From assembly GCF_001592085.1 (NCBI RefSeq), contig NZ_BCWD01000018.1, positions 1 to 47,659 on the forward strand: a stretch of DNA of 47,659 bases, given 5' to 3'. The notes below the pieces were generated by a model that made no database searches, was not told the origin of the DNA, and was given only the letters and a program-made list of their open reading frames with translations. This DNA is from Levilactobacillus senmaizukei DSM 21775 = NBRC 103853 (GTDB lineage Bacteria; Bacillota; Bacilli; Lactobacillales; Lactobacillaceae). Of the stretch, positions 41,436 to 47,659 are shown piece by piece (within the stretch, counting starts at the first letter, position 1; each line of letters starts with the position of its first letter). Made by a program: the position numbers and the translations under genes.

Positions 41436-43073
41436 CTACTTAGCCATGTACGCGCGGCTGAAGTCCCAGTTGGCGCCAACCGGGAAGTAGACCACGCCTT
41501 TGACGTTACGCTTAACCAATTGGGGCTTACCTTGTTGATAGAACGGAATAATCCCTTGGTCTTTCAACAAGACTCGTTGGGCCTTAATCAGATCTTGCCA
41601 ACGCTTACCGGTCTGGTTGGCATCGACACCGGTAGCGGCATCGATCAACTTGTCATAGGTCTTGTTAGACCACTTGCCTTCGTTATAGGAGTTTCCCGTT
41701 GTAAAGAGTTGCAGGAAGGTAATTGGGTCGGCAAAGTCGGCCCCCCAAGCAGTCACAATACTGTCAAAGTCTCCACTGGCACACCGAGCAAGCACCGTCT
41801 TATAGGGTACATTTGCATCGGTAACCTTCAAACCAGGTAACTTAGCCCATTGACTTTGAACATATTCAGTCGAGCTCTTGCCAGCAGCCGTATCATCCGC
41901 CGTCAAAGTCATCGAGTAACTCTTGCGCCCCGTCTCCTTTAAGGCTTCTTGCCACAGCTTCTTCGCCTTGGCCAAGTCTTGGCTGGTGGCAGATGGGACC
42001 TTAGCGGAAGCCGCGAAGTCCTTGCCCTTATATGAAGCCAGTCCATCCGTAACTAAACCAGTCGGTGCAGCCGACCCATCATCCATAATTTTATTGGTAA
42101 ATTGTTCCCGGTTAATGGCCAAGGAGAGGGCTTGACGGGCCTTCTTATTCTTCATCATAGTGTCCTTACGCTGGTTCACTTCGATATAAGAGGCCCGTGA
42201 ACTGGTTCGGGAAACGTACTCTTGGCTATTCTTGTAGTTCTTAGGTTGTTGACCGCTCAAGTAAATTGCATCCAACTTACCACTTTGATATTGACTCAAA
42301 GCCGTTTGGGGATCCTTGACCGTGTTAAACGCCACCTTGTTTAGCTTGACGTGCTTGGCATCCCAGTAACTGGCATTCTTAGAAATTGTCCAATTATCGG
42401 AGGTCCCCGACCAGGAAGTTAACTTGAATGGTCCGTTATAAACATTGTCCGCGGCGTTGCTGGCATACTTCTTGCCATAGTGATCCACGACCTTTTGGTT
42501 TTGGGGGAAGAAGGTGGTTCCAGCAACCAGGTCTGGGAAGTAGGAAACCGGATGGGTCAGTGTAACCACCAATTTGTAGTTTCCTTCCGCCTTGATACCA
42601 AGATTAGAGACCGCCTTCTTATGCTTCATGATCGCATTTGCATTTTGAACATCGCCGAATAGATAGGCGTATTCCGAGGCGGTCTTAGGGTTCACCGTAC
42701 GTTGCCAGGAATACACAAAATCCTTGGCCGTTACGGCATCCCCATTACTCCACTTAGATTTGCGAAGATTAAAGGTGTAAGTCTTCCCATCCTTAGATTT
42801 GCGGTAACTCTTGGCTACCCCAGGATGTAGACTGGTCTTTTTACCAACCCGCAGTAGGCCCTCACCCGTATTGTTCAACGTTTCCGCGGAAACCGCATCC
42901 ACGGATTTTGAAATATCCATCGTTGGCAAGGCCGAGTTTTCCATCCAGGTTAAGGTTTGATCCTTGGCCTGGGCCTGACTGTTGCTGGTACTTGACGTGG
43001 TCCCACAAGCTGCTAAGACACCCGCTGCTAAGGTTGCCACAGTTCCTAACTTTACAACTGAACTAATCTTCAT
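41436..43073 (-). CDS. oppA: Oligopeptide-binding lipoprotein OppA, first copy
   Basis: A 545-residue family 5 binding lipoprotein with LAAC lipobox (Cys23) and a longer Ser/Gln/Ala linker than the other copies. It shares most of its sequence with them, including LSQYQSGKLDAIYLSGQQPKNY split around residue 275, and GANWDFSRAYMAK at the end. It has a cysteine in the mature part (ARCASG, near residue 430), where the other copies have SQNG. GAGGGG lies about 11 nt before the ATG. It is separated by a terminator from the second copy and by 185 bp from divergent hflX. Confidence 0.93.
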   Translation of the reverse strand: MKISSVVKLGTVATLAAGVLAACGTTSSTSNSQAQAKDQTLTWMENSALPTMDISKSVDAVSAETLNNTGEGLLRVGKKTSLHPGVAKSYRKSKDGKTYTFNLRKSKWSNGDAVTAKDFVYSWQRTVNPKTASEYAYLFGDVQNANAIMKHKKAVSNLGIKAEGNYKLVVTLTHPVSYFPDLVAGTTFFPQNQKVVDHYGKKYASNAADNVYNGPFKLTSWSGTSDNWTISKNASYWDAKHVKLNKVAFNTVKDPQTALSQYQSGKLDAIYLSGQQPKNYKNSQEYVSRTSSRASYIEVNQRKDTMMKNKKARQALSLAINREQFTNKIMDDGSAAPTGLVTDGLASYKGKDFAASAKVPSATSQDLAKAKKLWQEALKETGRKSYSMTLTADDTAAGKSSTEYVQSQWAKLPGLKVTDANVPYKTVLARCASGDFDSIVTAWGADFADPITFLQLFTTGNSYNEGKWSNKTYDKLIDAATGVDANQTGKRWQDLIKAQRVLLKDQGIIPFYQQGKPQLVKRNVKGVVYFPVGANWDFSRAYMAK

Positions 43074-43130
43074 CTAAGGTCCGACCCCTCTAAATTTGTA
43101 AACTGATGCTTTTTTCTAAAACCGAGGATC

Positions 43131-43159
43131 ATTCTAGATGATAGGACGATTAAAATCAA
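43131..43159 (-). promoter_or_regulatory. Promoter of first oppA
   Basis: Minus strand: TTGATT (complement of 43154-43159), 17-bp spacer, TAGAAT (complement of 43131-43136). The -35 box overlaps the palindrome-like GATTTTAATC. Confidence 0.8.
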
Positions 43160-43218
43160 CCTCAGATTTTAATAATGCAGGTAGACCAATCGTCAAAATT
43201 CTTTCAAGTTGCCGGCCA

Positions 43219-43227
43219 TGTTATACT
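43219..43227 (+). promoter_or_regulatory. Extended -10 promoter of hflX
   Basis: TGTTATACT, an extended -10 element, 31 bp before the TTG start. The -35 region (near 43199) is poor. Confidence 0.6.
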
Positions 43228-43258
43228 GGTAACAATAACTTTAAAGGAGGGTGATTCT

Positions 43259-44548
43259 TTGGAAGAAACCCCACGAACACCAGTCATTACGATTGGTTTA
43301 AACTCGGGTCAGGCGACGTTCGATTACGCCATGACCGAACTGAAAAACCTGGTGGAAGCCAACAATATGACGGTCGTTGAAGAGATTCAGCAGGCCCTCA
43401 CCAAGCCCAATCCCGGCACCTACTTTGGAACCGGTAAGGTCGAGGAATTGGCCGCCATCGTGGTCGACGACGGCGTCGACACCATCGTGGTTAACGACGA
43501 GCTGTCACCCAGTCAAATCCGTAATTTGGAAAAGGTTACCAAGGCACGAATCATGGACCGGACGGGACTCATTTTGGAGATCTTTGCCAACCGAGCCCAG
43601 TCTCGGGAAGCCAAACTCCAGGTTCAATTAGCGATGTTGCAGTACCAACTTCCGCGGTTGCACACCAGTGCGTCGCAACGGCTGGACCAACAAACTGGTA
43701 GTGGCGGTGGTGGCGGCTTCACCAACCGTGGTGCTGGTGAGTCACAAACGGAAATGAGTCGGCGGACCATCCAACGATCCATCAACCACGTTAACCATGA
43801 ATTGAAAGAAATTAATCAGGCAGCCGCCACTCAACGCCAACAACGTGAACGAAATCAATTACCTTCCGTTGCACTAGTCGGCTATACCAATGCCGGAAAA
43901 TCAACTTTAATGAATGCTTTGGTCCGGCAATTTGGGATGAACGAGGAGAAGCAAGTCTTTGTTAAAAATATGCTCTTCGCCACCCTAGACACCAGCGTGC
44001 GGCAGCTCACCTTCCCCGATCAAAAGAAGTTGCTTTTGAGCGATACGGTTGGCTTCGTCAGTCAGTTGCCAACCCAACTGGTCAAGGCCTTCCGTTCCAC
44101 GTTAGCCGAGGCCGCCAATGCCGATCTGTTGATTCAGGTTGTCGACTATGCCGATCCCAACAAGGCCGCCATGATGGCGACGACGGAACAAACCCTACAT
44201 GACATTGGGGTAACCGATGTCCCAATGATCACGGTCTTCAATAAGGCCGATCTAACCGACACCAGCTTCCCGAGTCGGGCCGGAGACGCCTTGATCCTCT
44301 CGGCTAAGGATACCGATTCCATTGCGTTGTTGACGCAAACCATTAAGGAAAAAGTCTTCCACAATTACGTCACGGCAACCTTCCTGGTCCCCTTTGCCAA
44401 TGGGGACGTCGTGGCCTACCTAAATGACAACGCCAACGTGTTACAGACGTCGTATGAAGAAACTGGTACCGCCCTGAAGGTCGAACTTCAACAGGCCGAT
44501 TTTGCCCGTTTCAAGAAATATGTCGTCACGCCCTCAACGAATGACTAA
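43259..44548 (+). CDS. hflX: GTPase HflX
   Basis: A 429-residue ribosome-associated GTPase that splits stalled or hibernating ribosomes after stress (family knowledge). The N-terminal HflX domain holds the Gly-rich GTYFGTGKVEEL and SGGGGGFTNRGAGESQTE linker (about residues 140-170), followed by a coiled helix. The G domain shows GYTNAGKST (G1, about 205), DTVGF (G3, about 255) and FNKADL (G4, about 325). The start is TTG at 43259, 8 nt after AAAGGAGG; the earlier frame from 43175 covers the promoter and is not credible. It ends at a strong terminator. Confidence 0.95.
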   Translation: MEETPRTPVITIGLNSGQATFDYAMTELKNLVEANNMTVVEEIQQALTKPNPGTYFGTGKVEELAAIVVDDGVDTIVVNDELSPSQIRNLEKVTKARIMDRTGLILEIFANRAQSREAKLQVQLAMLQYQLPRLHTSASQRLDQQTGSGGGGGFTNRGAGESQTEMSRRTIQRSINHVNHELKEINQAAATQRQQRERNQLPSVALVGYTNAGKSTLMNALVRQFGMNEEKQVFVKNMLFATLDTSVRQLTFPDQKKLLLSDTVGFVSQLPTQLVKAFRSTLAEAANADLLIQVVDYADPNKAAMMATTEQTLHDIGVTDVPMITVFNKADLTDTSFPSRAGDALILSAKDTDSIALLTQTIKEKVFHNYVTATFLVPFANGDVVAYLNDNANVLQTSYEETGTALKVELQQADFARFKKYVVTPSTND

Positions 44549-44561
44549 GCCTTAAATAACG

Positions 44562-44596
44562 AAAGTCCCGCGGATTTCTGATCCGCGGGACTTTTT
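44562..44596. terminator. Terminator between hflX and glnP
   Basis: A perfect 14-bp stem (44562-44575 with 44581-44594), loop TTCTG, ending in TTTTTT on the plus strand. The minus-strand tail (TTTCGTTA) is weaker but lies right after glnP, so it may serve both. Confidence 0.9.
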
Positions 44597-44601
44597 TACG
44601 C

Positions 44602-45264
44602 TCATGCTCTAGCCTGGCGCCGTTCCAGCCAATGAGCCAGTAACGACAGCAAGAAACAAACAATGAAATACAACGTCGCAACCGCCACGAACATGGGCAC
44701 AATGTAATTGCTATCTTGGCCATAAATAATCTGCGACCGATACAGCATTTCGGGTAACAGAATAATCGTCGCCAGGGACGTATCCTTTACGAGTGAAATG
44801 AATTGACTCACCAGGGCGGGAATCATCTTGACCATGGCTTGCGGTAACACAATATGCCACAGCGCCTGCCAATAAGTCAACCCGTTGGCGCGCGCCCCTT
44901 CCATTTGCCCCTTGTCGATCGCTTGAATACCGGAGCGAACAATTTCGGCCAACATGGCCGATTCGAAGATGGTCATCGCCAGAATTGCCGCCACCAGCAC
45001 CCCGGGACGAATCCCCAGGTTGGGGAGGCCAAAGTACGTAAAGAACAGGATTAGAATCAATGGTAAATTACGGATGACATCGATGATGCCACCAACCGCC
45101 GCCGACAGCCCCTTGATGCGTACATACCGGATAATTCCTAGGATCGATCCCAACAAGAAGCTCGCCAGGATTGACACCACGGATACCAACAGAGTCAGGC
45201 CCAGGCCACCGAAGAGATACCGGAGATTGGCCGGCGTATAGGCTGCAATAAAATCATGTAACAT
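44602..45264 (-). CDS. glnP: Amino acid ABC transporter permease
   Basis: A 220-residue permease of the His/Glu/Gln/Arg family with about five membrane segments. The EAA loop, GQMEGARANGLTYWQALWHIVLP (split about residue 118-140), is clear. It pairs with the permease encoded 13 bp upstream to form the channel. AAGGAGG lies 8-9 nt before the ATG. It is the last gene of the glnQ-H-M-P unit. The symbol follows usual naming in Gram-positives and does not prove glutamine as substrate. Confidence 0.88.
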   Translation of the reverse strand: MLHDFIAAYTPANLRYLFGGLGLTLLVSVVSILASFLLGSILGIIRYVRIKGLSAAVGGIIDVIRNLPLILILFFTYFGLPNLGIRPGVLVAAILAMTIFESAMLAEIVRSGIQAIDKGQMEGARANGLTYWQALWHIVLPQAMVKMIPALVSQFISLVKDTSLATIILLPEMLYRSQIIYGQDSNYIVPMFVAVATLYFIVCFLLSLLAHWLERRQARA

Positions 45265-45277
45265 GCCACTCCCCTCC

Positions 45278-45916
45278 TTAGGCCAAACGCTTTTCCAGAT
45301 AACGCATATATGAACTTATGGGTAACGTGATGGCTAAATACAACAGGCCAACCACCGCATAGGTGGCCATGGTCGCCATGGAATCCGAAGCGATGTTATT
45401 ACCCTGATACATCAGATCAAAACCGCCCACAAAAGCCAACGTCGACGAGTTCTTAACCAGGTTAACGAATTGGTTACCCAGTGGCGGAATCACATAGCGA
45501 AAGGCCTGCGGCAAAACAATGACGCGCATGGCCTGCCAGTAGCTCAAGCCATTGGCCCGGGCGCCTTCCATTTGCCCTGGGTCGACCGCCCGAATGCCAG
45601 AACGAATCGTCTCGGCAATGAAGGCCGACGTGTAAAGGGACAGCCCGATGGTTCCGGCCACGAAGCCCGTGAGCTTAATCACGTAGAGCGGCACCACCAC
45701 GTAGAAGAAGAGCGTGATGACCAACAACGGAATGTTGCGAAAGATCTCGATATAGGTGCGAGCGACCCCACGCAACCAGCGTTCCGGCGCCACCTCTAGT
45801 AGGGCGACGACGGTGCCCAGTAGCAGGCTGGCCGCCAATGCAATTAGGCTACAGGTTAGCGTATGCCGGAGACCTACCAGGAGCAGACTACCATAGGTAT
45901 GAATAAGATTTATCAT
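45278..45916 (-). CDS. glnM: Amino acid ABC transporter permease
   Basis: A 212-residue permease, partner of the next one. It has five hydrophobic segments and the same EAA loop (PGQMEGARANGLSYWQAMRVI), only slightly different from its partner, so the two arose by duplication. Its ATG overlaps the last codons of the binding-protein gene by four bases (ATGA), so translation is coupled. It forms half of the channel for the amino acid. Confidence 0.88.
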   Translation of the reverse strand: MINLIHTYGSLLLVGLRHTLTCSLIALAASLLLGTVVALLEVAPERWLRGVARTYIEIFRNIPLLVITLFFYVVVPLYVIKLTGFVAGTIGLSLYTSAFIAETIRSGIRAVDPGQMEGARANGLSYWQAMRVIVLPQAFRYVIPPLGNQFVNLVKNSSTLAFVGGFDLMYQGNNIASDSMATMATYAVVGLLYLAITLPISSYMRYLEKRLA

Positions 45917-46749
45917 TGTCGGGCCGCCTCCTCGTAATCGAACCCCTTAACAGTATGGAACCACTTGTTGATGAGTCGTTGATACTCCCCATCGCGACGT
46001 AAGGTGACCAGTGCCCGGTCAACGGCCCGCTTAAGGGGCTGTTGATTCTTAGCCATGGCAATTCCGTAAGGTTCAGCAACAAAGGTCCCACCGGTCACCA
46101 CATAGCCGGGATTCTGTAGCGACAGGCCGTAGAGAATGCCGTTGTCAGTCGTCAATGCTTGCCCCTGGCCGGACTTTAATGCCGTCATGGCTTGTGCGTA
46201 ATCGGTCAATTGGAGCCCCTTGGCGTGGGGTGCGATGGCCAACGCTTTTTCCACCGAATTGGCTCCGACAACCCCCAGAATGGTCCCATGTTGCGCATTC
46301 AAATCCCGGATGTTCTTGATCGAACTCCCCTTCTTAACCAACAACGACTGACCCGCATTGAAATAAGTGCTGGAGAAGGCCACCATTTTGGCCCGCTCCG
46401 GTGTCTTAGTGACGGTCGCCATGATGGCATCGACATCCCCATTTTCCAGCATCGGCATCCGGGTGGCGCTGGTGACCTGAACAAACCTGGCCCGACCATT
46501 GGGCCCAAGAATCTGTTTCGTAATCGCCTTAGCCAGATCAATTTCGAATCCTTTAATCTGGTTGTCCTTGGTATCTAGTAGGCCAAACAACCGAATATCG
46601 GCACGGACACCCCAGGTCATGGTCTGATGCTTACGATCCGACTGCAAGACATCTTGGGCCGCCAGCGAAGGATTCCCACAAGCGCTGAGGCCGATCGACA
46701 GCCCCAGCACACCAAGGATGCCAGCTAGTATCCTGACCAATCTTCGCAT
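45913..46749 (-). CDS. glnH: Amino acid ABC transporter substrate-binding lipoprotein
   Basis: A 278-residue family 3 solute-binding protein. It has a lipoprotein signal with LSAC lipobox (Cys24). The mature domain includes GFEIDLAKAI (about 64-73), VTSATRMPMLENGDVDAIMAT (about 90-112) and GILYGLSLQNPGY, all typical of polar amino acid-binding proteins. It delivers an amino acid, probably glutamine or glutamate, to the permease pair. A run of G residues forms the ribosome site. It starts 16 bp after glnQ and overlaps glnM. Confidence 0.9.
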   Translation of the reverse strand: MRRLVRILAGILGVLGLSIGLSACGNPSLAAQDVLQSDRKHQTMTWGVRADIRLFGLLDTKDNQIKGFEIDLAKAITKQILGPNGRARFVQVTSATRMPMLENGDVDAIMATVTKTPERAKMVAFSSTYFNAGQSLLVKKGSSIKNIRDLNAQHGTILGVVGANSVEKALAIAPHAKGLQLTDYAQAMTALKSGQGQALTTDNGILYGLSLQNPGYVVTGGTFVAEPYGIAMAKNQQPLKRAVDRALVTLRRDGEYQRLINKWFHTVKGFDYEEAARQ

Positions 46750-46765
46750 GGGTCTCCCCCCCCTT

Positions 46766-47506
46766 CTAATGAGTCAAAATTTTACTGAGAAATTGTCGAG
46801 CCCGCTCATTCGTCGGTTGCCCGTCAAAGAAGGTCTCCTTGGGATCATCTTCCAAGATTTTCCCATCAGCCATGAAAACCACCCGATTGGCGACCTCGCG
46901 GGCGAAGCCCATCTCATGAGTCACCACCAGCATGGTCATGCTAGAATCCCGAGCAATTCCCTTCATGACATTCAAGACATCATCGATCATCTCGGGATCG
47001 AGGGCACTTGTCGGTTCATCGAAGAGTAAACACTTAGGATGCATGGCCAACGATCGGGCAATCGCAATTCGTTGTTTTTGGCCCCCTGAGAGTTGTGCGG
47101 GGCGCTTCACCGCTTGGTCGGCCAAGCCCACGCGGTCCAACATGGCCAGTGCGGTCCGATGATTCTCGGCCTCATCACGATGAAGGACCAAGCGTGGTGC
47201 TAACATGATATTTTCCAACACCGTCTTGTTGGCATACAAATTGAAGTGTTGAAAGACCATCCCGACGTTCTTCCGAATGCGGTTGATGTCCGTGCGCTTC
47301 TCCGCCAGATCTTGCCCATTCACGATCAGTTGACCCTGTTGAATCGATTCCAGCCCGTTGATCGTTCGAATCAACGTGGACTTGCCCGATCCAGATGGCC
47401 CAATCAAGACCACCGTCTCACCGGCTGCAATGGTGAGATTGATATCGGTCAGCGCGTGAAAGTTACCATAGTATTTCTCGACATGATGAAATTCAATCAT
47501 CGACAT
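46766..47506 (-). CDS. glnQ: Amino acid ABC transporter ATP-binding protein
   Basis: A 246-residue ATPase of the GlnQ/HisP group. Walker A is GPSGSGKSTL (about residues 37-46), the ABC signature is LSGGQKQRIA (about 140), Walker B is CLLFDEPTSALDPE and the H-loop VTHEMGFA. The EDD-type end (ILEDDPKETFFDGQPTNERARQFL) is standard. GGAGG lies 7 nt before the ATG. It is the first gene of the four-gene unit, in the order glnQ-glnH-glnM-glnP, under a promoter at 47570-47598. Confidence 0.93.
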   Translation of the reverse strand: MSMIEFHHVEKYYGNFHALTDINLTIAAGETVVLIGPSGSGKSTLIRTINGLESIQQGQLIVNGQDLAEKRTDINRIRKNVGMVFQHFNLYANKTVLENIMLAPRLVLHRDEAENHRTALAMLDRVGLADQAVKRPAQLSGGQKQRIAIARSLAMHPKCLLFDEPTSALDPEMIDDVLNVMKGIARDSSMTMLVVTHEMGFAREVANRVVFMADGKILEDDPKETFFDGQPTNERARQFLSKILTH

Positions 47507-47569
47507 CGTTATCCCTCCTCAGCTAAATCCTAACCAGCGATGGTAACGGTGGTCCCGTCACTTGGGGCC

Positions 47570-47598
47570 ATCCTAGTTGCCTACTCAGCATCGGTCAA
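47570..47598 (-). promoter_or_regulatory. Promoter of glnQHMP
   Basis: Minus strand: TTGACC (complement of 47593-47598), 17-bp spacer, TAGGAT (complement of 47570-47575), giving a leader of about 56 nt before glnQ. The window ends at 47659, so any upstream regulatory site may be incomplete. Confidence 0.65.
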
Positions 47599-47659
47599 AA
47601 TTGGTTACCGCATATGGTTGGTGACCGAACTATTTAATCCGAAAACGTCACCTGACGGG

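Noticed and set aside
43175-43258. Longer N terminus of HflX starting at an ATG at 43175
   Set aside because: It overlaps the extended -10 promoter and the ribosome site; the added residues are not of HflX type.
47507-47659. Possible T-box or other riboswitch before glnQ
   Set aside because: A GGGACCACCG stretch weakly recalls the T-box end, but it lacks the conserved TGGNACCGCG and the leader from the predicted promoter is too short. CCCGTCA at the window edge can pair with TGACGGG further in, but upstream of the promoter.

Overview
The window reads as chromosomal DNA of a low-to-mid G+C lactic acid bacterium of the family Lactobacillaceae, probably a Levilactobacillus or Lactiplantibacillus relative. 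The evidence is the gene families (C69 dipeptidase, PepN, an Opp system with several OppA paralogues, a DUF4811 protein beside a DHA2 exporter, secreted SH3-like and NlpC/P60 proteins), AAGGAGG ribosome sites, TTG and GTG starts and many strong intrinsic terminators. The genus is inference from memory of these families. I see no tRNA, rRNA, CRISPR array, phage gene or intact insertion sequence.

Layout. 0-5 kb: a MerR regulator divergent from a DHA2 exporter plus DUF4811 protein, a small MerR-like protein, and an AzlC/AzlD branched-chain amino acid exporter. 5-10 kb, all minus: a uracil permease behind a PyrR-type attenuator, an MFS exporter, an unknown protein, a MarR-GNAT pair with a perfect operator dyad, and a second GNAT. 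10-14 kb: a GcvH-like / RluA / DUF1003 operon, a small membrane protein and RecQ. 14-20 kb: dipeptidase PepD, a membrane-anchored permuted NlpC/P60-like protein and aminopeptidase PepN. 20-24.5 kb: a more AT-rich accessory patch of secreted proteins (one decayed), an XRE regulator with a decayed second copy nearby, a convergent small protein and a candidate small RNA. 24.5-33 kb: guaA, coaA with a degenerate GNAT, helD, a CPA2 antiporter and a histidine phosphatase.

33-43 kb is a minus-strand oligopeptide uptake locus: three tandem oppA genes, each with its own promoter, then oppBCDF. An attenuator-like hairpin separates the last oppA from oppB. 43-47.6 kb: hflX, divergent from oppA, then a complete glutamine-type amino acid ABC transporter (glnQ-glnH-glnM-glnP).

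Much of the window fits a proteolytic, amino-acid-auxotrophic life: Opp brings in peptides, PepD and PepN are likely to degrade them, the Gln system imports amino acids, and AzlCD may vent excess branched-chain amino acids. The observations most worth a second look are a GC-rich, strongly self-complementary non-coding element with near-identical 16-bp direct repeats (32,989-33,245), the GcvH-like protein whose lipoyl-lysine position is glutamine, the XRE gene relic at 24.2 kb, the promoter/tandem-terminator unit at 23.3 kb, and the shared operator-like box on the three oppA promoters.
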